NCBI GenBank assembly: GCA_037043455.1
Contig: JAWPHD010005122.1
Coordinates: forward strand, 1 to 64,000
DNA from: Cyrtodaria siliqua
Taxonomy: Eukaryota > Mollusca > Bivalvia > Adapedonta > Hiatellidae
Length of the DNA stretch: 64,000 nt
Direction of reading: 5' to 3'
Made by a program: the position numbers and the translations under genes. The notes beneath the pieces were generated by a model that was not told the DNA's origin, did not search any database, and saw nothing but the letters and a program-made list of their open reading frames with translations. Shown piece by piece: positions 34,651 through 46,327 of this stretch (its first letter is position 1; the number at the start of each line of letters is the position of its first letter).

Positions 34651-34969
34651 GAGGGCTGGCGTGGCGCAATCGGTAGCGCGGCGGATTTGTAACCGGAGGC
34701 CCCGGGTTCAATCCTCCGTGGTGCCACTGAGTTTCGTCGGTGTTTTCTTGGGCAAGACACTTTCCCTTAGCCTCGTTCGTCGGATGGGGACGTAAACCGG
34801 GCGGTCCCGTGTATCGGTCTATCCTCCGAGCACGATAAAGAACCATAAGAATCTATTCTATAATAAGAGTAAGGCACGGTTCCCGGATTCCTATGTATCC
34901 TTCCCCTCTCTCTGGGACGGCTCTAAATAACCTATACTGTGTTGATGAGCCGTTAAACAACATTCAATT
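34651..34969 (+). mobile_element. tRNA-derived SINE (family S1) with perfect TSDs
   Basis: It is a full-length relative of 1604-1930 with the A box (GCGCAATCGGTAGCGC), the B box (GGTTCAATCC) and the CGTTAAACAACATTCAATT end. The 10-bp direct repeat GACCTTTACA lies immediately on both sides (34641-34650 and 34970-34979), as expected for a LINE-mobilised insertion. Confidence 0.95.
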
Positions 34970-34979
34970 GACCTTTACA

Positions 34980-35457
34980 AGAAGAATAGGAACAACAATA
35001 CACACAAAATGTAACGAAGGTTTATTGATAACTGAACACAAACATGAAATATGTGTTTGACTGACATTTCTGTTATTTTCCATTTTAATCCTAAATATTC
35101 ACTCAAAATATATATTTTCATACTTTGTTTAATATTTTTAAGCATTTCTTTGTAAAATATGTATTATAATTACTATCTATTATCCAGAAAATCAAACAAA
35201 TTTTAATAAATATACCAACAAATGCAGTATCAGTGATAATAAATCATAACGTTCTTGATTAAATGCATATTTCTTAACATTTTATGTCTTCCTGACATTG
35301 CTGTATCATTTATATTAATCATACTATTATCTAGAAACCATGAAACTAGAAATAGTAACGAAAGTTTTTGGTAACGAAAGTTTAAGGATCACACAATTAA
35401 CTTTAAACAACACTTTTTACTTAATATAATATAAATTGATAAGTAACTGTTTATCTT
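34980..35457. other. AT-rich DNA, nothing recognised
   Basis: No supported feature was found. Confidence 0.4.
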
Positions 35458-35460
35458 TTA

Positions 35461-36527
35461 TGCTAGGTTCCCACTATCACGATTCGCGGCACGATTGAAA
35501 TCGTGGTCTTAATCGTGGACTAATCGTGGTGATCCTATCAGATCTTATCAGATCTTGAGGTCAGTCGTGGCAATCGTGTTCAAAATTTTTCTACGATCAA
35601 CACGATCAATTGTCAATCGGGATCATCGTATCAGATCGTATTGCATCGTAACAAAGCGCGACAGATCGCATCTAATCGTGCTTCCAAATCGTGGTGATCG
35701 GGATCAATCTTAGACAAGACAAACACCACGCTCTGTTGAGATGTGTTGCGATCTCCCACGATCTGTCACGATCTGTTACGCTCTGTCGGGTCCCATTGCT
35801 CAAGATCTGACACGAATGACTCACGAGCAGATAGGAGTTGATACGAGAAGATGCGAGTAAATGCGAGTAGATACGAGTAGTTACGTTTTTACACGAACGC
35901 TCACGATCTGTTACGAGTTCTCTTTTCTGGCGATAATGTAAGTATACAGTATACTGCAAATGCCACGTTGTCATCATCCGCAACTCCTGCCATCATCAAT
36001 GGTTGAGGGTTGTAGTGTTCACTCTGTAAAAGTTCAAGAAACAATGAAGTCCACGGTCAGTCGGGCTGTATATATACCCGTCGGGGTCCAGTCGTAGCTC
36101 AAATCGTGATCACCCTCGATCATGATCGTGAAAGACATCGCGACCACAATCGTATCCTATCGTAACGGAGCGCATGGGTTCGTGATGAACGTATCGGAAC
36201 GTATCGGAACGTACCAGATCGTCCCAATTCGGGGAACCCGATCGTGATGATCGTGTCAGATCGAGACCCAATCGTGGACTCGATCGAAACAATCCTATCG
36301 GAACGTATGTGATCGTATCTGAACGGGAGATCAGACCGTGACAGATCGTGACACCTGAAATTGACAAATCGTGACCAGATCGCATCCGAGCGCAACAAAT
36401 CGTATCAGAACGTATCGACTCGCATCACCTCGTATCCAAACCTGAAATTTCAGAGAAGTTCCACGATCAGCTACGAATGGCCAATCGTGGCGTCCGTAAC
36501 GGATCGCACGACAGTGGGAACCTAGCA
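35461..36527. mobile_element. PIF/Harbinger-type non-autonomous DNA transposon
   Basis: The ends are perfect inverted repeats over 16 bp (TGCTAGGTTCCCACT and AGTGGGAACCTAGCA) and imperfect further in. A TTA occurs directly outside each end (35458-35460 and 36528-36530), matching the 3-bp TWA target of the PIF/Harbinger superfamily. The 1067-bp interior has no transposase. It is strikingly rich in short words such as GATCGT, ATCGTG, CACGATC and CGTATC on both strands, unlike the AT-rich surroundings. The long open frames in it are products of this composition. Confidence 0.85.
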
Positions 36528-36677
36528 TTACTGGATAACACCCTCTTTTACCCGTCTAGTTTGTTACTTGAAGAGGCCTGATATATAAGTAAGAGTTCCG
36601 TAATCTCAGATAATTACCACACAGTAACACAGCGACTACTTTATCTTACTTTTACTGCATATTTTCAGCAAAGAGTT
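36528..36677. other. Spacer between Harbinger element and pseudogene
   Basis: This short AT-rich stretch may include the 3' untranslated part of the pseudogene that follows on the minus strand. Confidence 0.4.
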
Positions 36678-37883
36678 TCAACACTTTGTCTTATACATTC
36701 TCTTTGACTTTCCTGTAGCTTCTGGTTGATTTATTTTACACAAAACCGTATTCTCATTTAGCCATATCGAGTCTTGCTTTCTAGGCCATTGAAACAAATG
36801 CTTTCTTGTTTCCATGAAATTTATTTCAATTTCACAATCTGCCTCATCTTTATTAGTTACTTGTCCAACATACCACTTCCCGTGATACACTGCTGCCACA
36901 TAATCATTGACTGCACACTGCAAACTGTCGCTTTCTATCGTATCAATCATGTCATTTCCATCACAGGTACTAGTTTCTGGATTTCTGATGTCCGATTGCT
37001 CAGATACGGTTTCATTGATGTTAGCATTTGTTGCCATTTCAATATTTCCATCATTTTGTTCAATCAGTTTGTTGTTGGCTTTGTTGTTCTCCTACCTCCA
37101 GGAATTACAAATTTGTCCTGACAGGCAAGTATCACAGTAACAACTGACATCACGAACTTTAATTTGCGTTTGCCCAGTCCTACAACAGCATGTATTTTCA
37201 TTGTGCCTTTGACGGATTGCACTCGTCTTTTTTCTTGGGCCTTTTCAGTCTCTGTGCATTTCGTCGAAGACACAAACCGAAATGTAACGTTAGTCATGCT
37301 CGACTGAATAGCCCATTCAAAGAAAGCAGAAGAATCTTGAATAATAACTTTCCCGCTTCGCATGGCTTCCGTGGCCGAGTGGTTAACGTCTCTGACTTGA
37401 AATCACTTGCCCCTCACCGCTGTAGGTTCGATCTCTCAGGGGCCTAGGAACCTTTATGTGAGGAAGCTATCCAGCTGGCTTGCGGAACGTCGGTGGTTCT
37501 ACCCAGGTGCCCGCTCGTGCACGAAAATTGCACGGAGGGGCACCTGGGGTTTTCCTCCACCAATGGAAGCTGGAAAGTCGTCATATGACCTTAGCTGTTG
37601 GTGCGACTATAAAATCCAATTCAATCAATTCAATCATCTGCAAGTCGTTTACATGTACCCCCGAGGCCGTCACACGGCCCCTTGCCACGGCCAGCCTCAA
37701 AGTAATTCCAGCGCGCGTTGATACCATGGTTTTCTTGATGGTTTGCAGCCAGGTCAAAAATGTGCTTGTTACGATATTGGCTGGTCGGGAAATCACTCCA
37801 GTAATGGATGGTTTTCAACTCATTATCAATCTCCTTCAGAGCTTTGATAATTTCATGTATAAATGTCTTGACAGTAGATGATT
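36678..37883 (-). pseudogene. Transposase-like gene broken by a SINE, with Tudor-like C-terminus
   Basis: Three minus-strand pieces line up as one protein of a widespread, mostly unnamed metazoan family. Piece 1 (37636-37883) has IHYWSDFPTSQYRNKHIFDL and WNYFEAGRGKGPCDGLGG, then KRLADD. Piece 2 (about 37090-37363) continues RSGKVIIQDSSAFFEWA and SVKGTMKIHAVV and, after a frameshift, VSCYCDTCLSG. Piece 3 (36678-37037) ends in a Tudor/SH3-like fold: DYVAAVYHGKWYVGQV, EIEINFMETRKHLFQWPR and a CKI..P..TGKSKRM end. A SINE (37364-37635) splits pieces 1 and 2, and an R1 repeat cuts off the N-terminus at 37884. The SDxPxSQYRNK and GHGKGPCD-type motifs and Cys pairs suggest an RNase H-like transposase relative. 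That role is inferred. Confidence 0.7.
37364..37635 (+). mobile_element. tRNA-derived SINE (family S3) inside a coding sequence
   Basis: The head resembles a class II tRNA (Leu/Ser type) with TGGCCGAGTGG and GGTTCGATCTC. The body reads GTGAGGAAGCTATCCAGCTG, GGTGGTTCTACCCAGGTGCC, GGGGCACCTGGGGTTTTCCT and GCTGGAAAGTCGTCATATGA, and the tail is (AATTC)n-like. The body looks like the shared central domain found in several bivalve SINEs. A truncated relative is at 60237-60345. TSDs are not clear, with at most CAT on both sides. Confidence 0.85.
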
Positions 37884-38075
37884 TAAAACCCCAGTGGCCT
37901 ACTTTGCCACTGACCGTTCCAAGGCGGTAGCCCTATTGTCACCCCTTTTGTGTTGTGATGTCGTTTGCATTTATTATTACTTCTGCTTTCTTGTTTGTCT
38001 GTTTGCGTGTTTGTTTCTGTGTTTTGTGGTTGACTGTCCTCCTTGAATGCTACTTTCCCTGTCCGGTCTTTTTAA
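37884..38075 (+). repeat. R1 repeat, partial copy
   Basis: It runs from TTTAAAACCCCAGTGGCCTA through GACCGTTCCAAGGCGGTAGC to ACTTTCCCTGTCCGGT. It abuts the transposase-like pseudogene. Confidence 0.8.
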
Positions 38076-40374
38076 ATTTCTTGGGCACTTTCATATATCA
38101 TTACAATTACACGTTTTGAAACAGGCTGAACAAATAAAGAGCATTGCATAACTAAGATATTCAGTCAAGACTGATTACTTCTTGTCAGTATTATAAAACA
38201 AGTATGGGTTAACAGGATCATACGAACTCACTTCTTTTGATTAAACATTTATTTCAACAGAATTGTGCCATGTAAGCTTTTCGGTTTGCAACTAGGTAAA
38301 CTAGAGCGAGCGAGAGATGTTCAAAACATTTATTATTAAAGTTGGTGTTTAATTTTGCGACGGGATGTAACATTTGAGTGGAAAAATCTAAGTCAAACAA
38401 AGGGTCACAATTCTGTAATACATTTGGCATAAACAACTGATGTACAGGGACATAAGGCTATCAGTTGTTATGTGTATATGACGTTTGGGAACGAACCATT
38501 TAAAACTGTTTGAAAAATGCAAGTAATAAAACTGTGTTACGACTCGACGAGACGGGACGAACATGTGTTACGGACAACGTGATTCCTATATAGACCTAAT
38601 TCCCTTTGTGAAAGCGGGGATATTATAGAGACTTTATAAAGATTTTTGTTTAATTCCATCATGTTTATTGCCACGTTTGTGTAAATAATACGCGATACTA
38701 TTGCGTGCTAAATAAAAATGAATTGCTCTCAAAACTCATTACATGGCTAAATTAGGAAATAACAAAAAGATCAGTATTATTGCATATTTAAAATACTGAT
38801 GTGTTTTCCTGTTTTAAATGTAAAACGTATGTTAGCATTTAAATTGACGAGATATGTAACTTGTGTCACCGCAGAAACTAATCATATCCTTAAAGATGTG
38901 AACATATCTACCGAATTTGTGAAAACAACTGTTCAATTGTCGTTTTTGTTTTACTAGTTTTAAAAATAGACATTTGTTACGCTTACATCTGCCGGGACGT
39001 ATCTGTTATCAATAGATTATGTAGGTCAATGGTTTTGATTGAACGGTTCATTTAGTTTGAAGGATGTTGGCTGGGCGAGTTTTGAAATGTTCAAGTCTAA
39101 GAATTTTATTTTTTAAATCATAGTTTTGTTTGACAACACAATTGTTTAGTTTTTTGCATTTTAGATATGTAAATAATGTAGGATTTAAGACAGTATCATA
39201 CCAAATTTTCAGTATTTTTTCATATTTGTCCCTCATTTGTGATCTTTATTTGTTGTCAACAAAATTGACAGTACGGGTAGCTCTGAGAAGAATTAAAAAA
39301 AATATATATTTCTGTTTTTCAGTAGCAGAAGACATATATAAAAGTAGATACTGAGGTAATTTAAATTCGATCTCTATGTCAAAATCGTGTGTACAGTATT
39401 TTACAGTGAAAATGTAAAAATGACTAAAAAATATGTATAATTTAAAGCAGTTTTAATAAAAAAAATATAAGAAGCCTAAGTAAATGGGTGGGGTACGGTT
39501 AATATATGTTCCTTTTTTAAAGTAAAAAGGCGAACGCCGATTACAATTGTTTGTGAATGTTTGGAAATATATTTACATATGTAATCGAAAATAAATGGTT
39601 GTTTTTCAATAAATATACTGTTATGGAAACAAATATGAAAATATTCAATGACACGATTTTTCCTCTTTTTAGTGAAATTTTGGAGTTAGAATTATGTGTC
39701 TTATTTAGCACTAGATATCTAGTGGCAAGGTAAGTTTGATGACCTAACTTTTTTTGATAATTTTGTATCTAAATGATACCAAGGAAGCTTTAAAGATCAA
39801 TTTTAAAAAATCTCAACATTACGTCCTTTCCTTAATTGGAACTTTTGAGGAAAATTGTTTATTCATGTAAAGTAACGCCGGAAAAAAAAAATATTTCCTC
39901 CACAACGCCACTTTTAATTTGCATGTATACGACAGACGGTTTTATCTTTACTTAACGCTATAGCCCTAGCATTGAATTGAATTACAGATGATTCATTCAT
40001 CTCCGGACCTTTCCTCTGCACTAGTTTAACGAATGTGTAAAATGGTGGGCTTCTTGTCAGTGCATATAATACAATAGCTGTTGCCGTATTCAAACCATAA
40101 GCATGATAAGGAAACATTTTACAAAACGTTCGCTCTGGCTCCGTCCAGTATACATAAAAGCTGAAAAACATCACCAATATTGAAGAAACATGCAATACGT
40201 ACTAGGTTTAGTGTTAGTATAGACTTTGATTTTTTTTAAACTGGCTGATATTACTATATAATTATGTCGCTGTTGTGTTGTTATTTTGTTTTTGTTTGTT
40301 TTTTGTGGTTATTTTATTTTTTTCTTGAGTGAAACTGGCACTGTATGTTTGTACTTGCCTAAATATCCATCATA

Positions 40375-40615
40375 TATGACTCTATGGATATCTTGATTAT
40401 GAGTTAAGAATATTATGAATGAGTGTTTGTCGCATTTGTAGTATTGTTTTGTATATGGATGTTTGCGTTTGCGCGCATGATTATGAATGTATTTATTATT
40501 TTATAGCATTATTGTTCGAAGGCCACATTGAGAATAAGTGTATGTATTTTGTATGCATAACTTAATGTGTTTTAACCTTCGTTAAATAAAGAAATTATAA
40601 TTAGTTTTATTATTC
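40375..40615 (+). repeat. 3' tail of a non-LTR retrotransposon (in duplication copy 1)
   Basis: The segment ends GTGTTTTAACCTTCGTTAAA, TAAAGAAATTATAATT and short ATT-type repeats. Similar ends occur at 51665-51925 and 59125-59330, the last followed by (TTA)n. A common end leading into a microsatellite is typical of LINE 3' tails. No coding part is attached. Confidence 0.6.
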
Positions 40616-41031
40616 ATCCATATACGGCAAATGCGGAAGAAAGGAAATGTTTCTTCTACAACGAAAACGGGGGGGTATGGTATAAAGCCAAATTAAACAT
40701 TCTTGTTCATAAGTTCGCTTTAAATCAGTGGTTGAGCAAGATAAGTCAAAACTATGTACTTTCTTTCGATTGAAATGTATACAACCTAACAGAGAGACCT
40801 TTTGTTGTTTCTTTTTTAATCCACTGTGTTGGAAGTTTCGGCATCTCATTCCACATCATGGGAAATATCGGTTAAAGTCGTGCTCAAATTATAAGGTATA
40901 CAAACCGTTTACATATTATAGGATGGCAGGTTTATGAACAACTTTGCACTTGTTGATAACAATATAAAATCCAATGCTGTTGATTTTCCATTACCCATGT
41001 GAAACGCGGATAACCCTATCCGATATGAAAG

Positions 41032-41358
41032 AAATACCATTTCTAAAACCACCGGCCGTTTGGCGACAATAAAAGTTATCATTCTAAAACTACTGGCCGT
41101 TTGGCGATAAGAAGAGTTATCATTCTAAAGTCACCCAACCACGAGCCGTTTGGCGCCAATAAGAGTTATCATTCTAAACCACCGGCCTTTTGGCATCAAT
41201 AATAGTTATCATTTTAAAACCAGCAGCCGTTTGGAGCCAATAAAAGTTATCATTCTAAAACCAGCGGCCGTTTGGCGCCAATAAGAGTTATCATTCTAAA
41301 ACCACCAAACCACCGGCCGTTTGGCGTCAATAAGAGTTATCATTCTAAAACCACCATC
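41032..41358 (+). repeat. 41-bp minisatellite, about 8 units
   Basis: The unit is AAAACCACCGGCCGTTTGG plus CGCCAATAAGAGTTATCATT and C/T, with a GGCGCC palindrome in most units. The paralogous array at 53723-54474 has about 18 units. Confidence 0.9.
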
Positions 41359-41850
41359 CCTTACACATATATATAAGGCTGTCACAAGAACCTTCGTAAA
41401 TGCGGCAGATATGGAACACATTCTGATAAAAACTAATACGGCATTCAGTCGTTCTTTTGGAACTATAAAACCTTAACGATTTGCTCTGACATATAGCTGA
41501 TAGCAAAGCTGCAAACAATATTGAAACACGCACGGCATTACAAAAAACAGACATTTCATTCCGCTATGAAACATACATTAAACAGTAAATGTCCGTTAAA
41601 AGATTATCTATTAGATTAAAATGCTAATTCGTTTATTACGTTAAATTGTATTTCGTTTATTACGTTATTTAATACAACCAGAATGCGACCCGCGGGAATT
41701 TGATCGTGCTATACAAATTACTTTTATGTCTTTGTACGAAGACAGTGGTCTCTATACAGAGACAGTGTTTCTGCCATAATGCAGAATACATAGGTGTAAC
41801 ATTATCGAAACAGGAGGATTTCTTAAATGTTTGCAGATGTGTACATTTAA

Positions 41851-41905
41851 AACACACACACGCACACACACGCACACACAAATACAAACACACACATATA
41901 TATAT
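41851..41905 (+). repeat. (CA)n/(TA)n microsatellite
   Basis: Interrupted CA dinucleotides are followed by TA dinucleotides. The paralogue at 54974-55014 is purer. Confidence 0.9.
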
Positions 41906-42204
41906 ATATTATCTTTTAAAACAAAATTGGACTATTTATTGCAATGTTTTTTCTGTCAGTATACATCATGTACATATCACGTGTTTCTACCTACAGTGAG
42001 ATATGTGTAAAATTGCCGTCACTAGAGAGGGTGTACATATACAAACGGATTTAGAAGCTACTCAGATTAAAATCTAAACGTGGTCTTTTGATTCAATCGT
42101 GTGGTCTTTTAGTAATGGTTCTAACATGCTATCAAATGTTCATGGAATTTGTATTTACTGTACATGATTGTAGAATGATTATGCCTTCTTTTGTAGAGAA
42201 AATA

Positions 42205-42430
42205 ACCTGGTGGAGATACATTTATTTACACTGTTCCGTTTACTGGGATGACAATAGGATAAGAGTGAGGTTTGGAGTACCGTAAAACCTGGCTTAAACA
42301 CTTGTGTTTTTTTTTTATGTCTTATCTTGCCTTTTATTCATCTTTATATATAATTGTTCTTTGTTTCTTTGTGTGTTTGTGGTCGATTGTTGTCCTTGAA
42401 TGAAACTTTTCCTGTTCGATTTTTTATATC
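42205..42430 (+). repeat. R1 repeat, diverged copy in duplication copy 1
   Basis: TAACCTGGTGGAGATACATT, TTTACACTGTTCCGTTTA, GATGACAATAGGATAAGAG and the TTTTCCTGTTCGAT end give the R1 order. The central part is deleted. The paralogue is at 55287-55510. Confidence 0.7.
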
Positions 42431-42814
42431 TACTTTTCCAGATTTTCGGTCTTAAGGTGCTTTGCTTTTATCGCTGACAGTAGATAAATTTCACAATGGA
42501 CTGAATCAGTACACTCGGTGTTTATCCGCAAAAAACTTTCCCGTTTGTTGCGGTTGGAAACGACGAAAACGTAACATCTCATCTCAATAACGCCATCAGC
42601 CGAGCAGATAGGAAATTCAAAACAAATGCATGTTATCAAATTGTATTCTATAACCATTGTCAAGAATATATTTATAAACATTTGAATATAATTTCCAAGC
42701 AGGGAATGTGAGCCCATGTCCATGTTAAGAACCAATTAACTATAGAGTTTGTCAAGTCCCTTACCTGGGGTTCATGGGTTTATGAATGTAACTCGCCCCG
42801 TTTTTCCCCCACTA

Positions 42815-43210
42815 ACCATATGTTCGCTGCGAAACACGTCACAAAAGCTTTAAAACCCATCTCCGGAAAGTAATTATTTTTTCTATGCATGTTGTCGTTC
42901 ACAAATGAAAAAAATATGAAAGAAACAAAAGATAACATAAAATACTGTGTTATCAGGTTCCTAGTGGTTTGTGTGTATTTGACTGGGGTGGGGGATGGGG
43001 CACGAGTTGTCCCGCCTACAATATGTTCCCTTTGAAATATTTCACAATTACGTTAAAGCCAACTTCGGCAAATGCATAATTTTCACGCAGATGTCGTTCA
43101 CACGTGTAAACAAACAAATAAAATAAAACATACATAAAACGATGTTTATGAAGTACCTTGTGGGGGAGAGGGAGGGGATGAGGGTCGGGTGGAACTTCTC
43201 CAACAAGAAC
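42815..43210 (+). repeat. Diverged tandem pair of about 205 bp
   Basis: Blocks TATGTTC(G/C)CT, a GAAA..TCACAA..TTAAA phrase, GCAAATGCA/GGAAAGTAA and TGTCGTTCACA occur twice, 205 bp apart. They occur again in duplication copy 2 at 55890-56270. Confidence 0.6.
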
Positions 43211-43264
43211 TAACATAACTTCTGACTTCTAAATAATGTTAAGAAACAGCAAAGACAATCAAGA

Positions 43265-43490
43265 AAATAAAGAAGCAAACTCGTTTTACTGAGTCTGTTC
43301 ATGAGAGAGGTATAAGCGGCAACATCGTTCACACATCCTAACAAAGGCTTAAGCGGTATTCTACCATAGGGCTCGTTGATCCTAAAGGACCAGTAAAAAT
43401 ATCACTACTGATTAGAAGCACGAGGAGACATTTTACAGCTGCCACACTGCACTAAACAAACGCTAGCGTGAATGTTTATGAATGTCGCAT
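43265..43490 (-). repeat. R3 repeat monomer
   Basis: The reversed order TGTTCATGAGAG, AGGCTTAAGCGGTATTCTAC, ACAGCTGCCACACTGCACTA and AAACAAACGCTAGCGTGAAT is present, matching the paralogue at 56350-56600. Confidence 0.8.
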
Positions 43491-43789
43491 ACTTTGCTTT
43501 TTCCATGTACTTGAAATTTATTTTGTACTATCATATTGCAACGTACTGCATGCATTGCTTAGTGTTTACCGTAACACTTTCCTCTTTGATTGTGCGATGC
43601 TTGACGACATAGTTTGGAACCTATAACGATGTCTACGTAAATCCTGAATAGAAAGAAACCCTTTAATGTCTGCTTAAGTCGTGTATTGCCGTGCCGTTAA
43701 AGGTGTATTCTCAGGTAATAAGACTCTGCCAAAGCATTAAGTACTTACTTTGTGATTGTCTATGTGTATTTTTTATTCATATCCATCAG

Positions 43790-44870
43790 TCAATAGTGTT
43801 ATTACGTAATAGTCCCATTTGAATGGTCCCCTTAATTGTATTTTTTCAGTATATTGACATTCACACTAGCATTTGTTTAGTGCTCCGTGGCGGCCGTAAA
43901 ATATTGCCTCGACTGCAATTCAGTAGTTTAATTACTTTTCCTGTGTGTTCATCAAGCCCAGTCGTTGTAGCTTTAAAGTAGAATAGTGAGATGTGTTGCA
44001 CTTTACATTATCTCTCATGACACAATAAAACCGAGTCTGCTACATTTATCTCTTGTTTATGATTGTTGTTTCCAAGGGATCCCCTTTTCAGTATTTATTG
44101 ACATCCACTCTAGCGTTTGTGAAGTGATGTGTGGCGGCCGTAACAAGTTGCCTCGACCATACATCAGTAGACTAAGTGTTAATTCTTACTGGTCCATTGT
44201 GATCATCAAGCCCATTCTTTGTGGCTTTAAACTAGATTATCGCTGAAGCCGATGCTAGGAGGCTTGGGAGGTGTTGCACTTTACATTACATCTCATGAAT
44301 AGACTCATTAACAACGAGTCTGCTACTTTTATCTCTTGTTTGTGCTTTTTGTTTGCAGCAAGGGATCCACTTTTCGTATTTATTGACATTAACTCTTGTG
44401 TTTGTTTAGTGCTGTGTGGCGGCCACATTCGGGATCATCAAGCCAAGTCTTTGTGGCTTTAAAATAGAGTATCGCTTAAGCCAGTGGTAGGAGGCGTGGG
44501 GGTGTTGCATCTCATAAACAGACTCAATAAAACCGTGTCTGCTACATTTATTTATCTCTTGTTTGTGATTTCGGTTTCCAAGGGATCCCCTTGTTAGTAT
44601 TTATTGACATCCACCCTAGCGTTGACTCGACTACAAATCAGCAGACTAGTTGTTAATACTTACTGGTACTTTGTGATCATCAAGCCCAGCCCATGTGGCT
44701 TTAAAGTAGAATATCGCTGAAACCGGTGCTAGGAGGCGTAAGAGATGTTGCACTTTACATTATCTCTCATCAACAGTCTCAGTAAAACCGAATCTGCTAG
44801 TTTTATCTGTTATTTGTATTTGTTACTTCCAAGGAATCTCATTTTCAGTACTTAATGACGTATATTGGCT
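43790..44870 (+). repeat. Array of about four to five R3 monomers (about 240-260 bp each)
   Basis: Hairpin modules start near 43985, 44262, 44490 and 44732. Each is followed by GGGATCC(C/A)CTTTT, CTAGCGTTTG, GTGTGGCGGCC, GATCATCAAGCC(C/A)A and GTGGCTTTAAA. One monomer has lost about 60 bp around the GTGGCGGCC block. The array is missing from duplication copy 2. Confidence 0.85.
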
Positions 44871-45351
44871 GTTAGTGCTGACTAGTTTATAATAGGGTAT
44901 CGCCTGGCGGGGATATCTTCATGTACTATCCATTCTTTTAACACCAATGGGGTGTTGTCGCAACTGCCCGTTTCATGGCGGCACCACTGTTGTTAAGCAT
45001 TTTATGTTTTGATATCCCGTACTTTACTTCTAAAAATATATTTATCCATATAATCGTTCTACTTTACATTTTTATATGTGTTTATATAGAGTAAAAGAAA
45101 ATTCTAGAAAAAATATATGAAACCAAACATTTGAGGGTTTAAATCAAGGGTCTAGCATGTAAAGGTAAATGTGTAAAGTTTATCCCATTTAAAATATGAA
45201 TTAGAAGTGAGATTAATTGAAAATGAAAAAAGACTAGCATACTCACTTGAAGTAAATTTGCACACAGCAATCTCTCTACTTTTGTTTTTCTACTGTCGCC
45301 ATTTCAAAACAGTAAAACCGATCTATAATATGATAATAATCCAGTTCTTGC

Positions 45352-45525
45352 TAAGTTCCAAGGCGGTAGCCCTATTGTCAACCCTTTTGTGTTTGTGATG
45401 TCATTTGCATTTATTAATGCTTTTGTCTTCTTGTTTGTCTGTTTGCGTGTTTGTTTCTGTTTTTTGTGGTTGACTGTCCTCCTTAAATGCTACTTTCCCC
45501 GTCCGATATGTTTATATTTCTTTTA
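45352..45525 (+). repeat. R1 repeat piece (duplicated at 47102-47275)
   Basis: GTTCCAAGGCGGTAGCCCTA to CTTTCCCCGTCCGATATG matches the R1 3' half. Confidence 0.85.
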
Positions 45526-45779
45526 GGTTGCATTCGCATATATTTTGCTCCGTGTGTTGTGTCATTGGTCACCTCTTCTAGGATATTACGAGATAACTAA
45601 ATACGCCGATCTTTTTTAATCCAATTTCATAACACTGTAGAGTGTATGATCTAATGAAAGTCACTACTTTATGAGACTAACTTTAATATTAGTCATTTAA
45701 AACACTGAGGTAATTGTAACTCAGAAAGTTAGATGCTTAAAACGTTAATACCCACATCACAGGACAATGCGATTATACC

Positions 45780-46327
45780 TAGTCTCTATCATCCAGACAC
45801 ACTCAAGCTGACTGCGAGCGCCAGCGAGTCTGGTCTCACTGTTCTTTAAAAATGTTGACCGAAAGACGGCGCCAACCGTCAAAACTAACTGCGACGTGAC
45901 GTCATTTTGATTGCAACATCAAAGTGCACGTTGAATTGCGCGCAACATTAGTTCCAATTGGATATGTTTACGTCCTTATTAAATATACAATAAACTTCTT
46001 TTTATTGTAGTTTCTCTAAAAACATAATATAATCTTACAAAGTGATGTTTAAAATTTAATTTTTAGCATTAATCGTGGTCCACTGACTATGTTTGGAGTA
46101 ATTTTATTGCACAACATTGCGCGTAACGTCACGTATTTTTTGACGCCGTCGTGACGTAGGGGGTGATTCCCACGGATTTCCATAACAAACTGAAGTTGAC
46201 GAATCAGAGGCCCGTTTTTTGTCCACACATCGTTTTGATGTCAACATTTTTAAAGAAGCTTTACTCCAGACCATCGTTTGGACTTCTTTGAGAGAAGTCT
46301 CGCGAGAGGTCTGGGTGATCGAGACTA
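45780..46327. mobile_element. MITE with long TIRs and 9-bp TSD (copy 1)
   Basis: The ends TAGTCTCTATCATCCAGAC and GTCTGGGTGATCGAGACTA are inverted repeats. Similarity continues imperfectly for about 80 bp to TTTAAAAATGTTGAC and its complement. GATTATACC flanks both sides (45771-45779 and 46328-46336). The 548-bp interior is non-coding. A 9-bp TSD with long TIRs points to the Mutator-like superfamily (inference). The paralogous site near 56975-57000 lacks it. Confidence 0.85.

Larger units (their letters stand above)
31579..43768 (+). repeat. Segmental duplication, copy 1
   Basis: Two long collinear blocks, 31579-34050 and 38085-43768, match 46590-50055 and 50056-56840 in the same order. Relative to copy 2 it gained about 4 kb of mobile elements at 34050-38085, an R1 element at about 31629-31800, and about 630 bp with a hairpin element at 33150-33780. 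The block is essentially non-coding. Confidence 0.85.

Noticed and set aside
35461..36527. Methylation-related GATC island or bacterial insertion
   Set aside because: The flanking TTA and TIRs explain the borders as a eukaryotic DNA transposon, and no bacterial gene is present.
36110..36528. Overlapping minus-strand open frames rich in RSD/RYD residues
   Set aside because: They arise from the GATC/TCGT-rich interior of the Harbinger-type element. All frames are equally open and no domain is present.
43790..44870. CRISPR-like regular repeats
   Set aside because: The genome is eukaryotic, and units of about 250 bp are repeated over their full length rather than separated by unique spacers.
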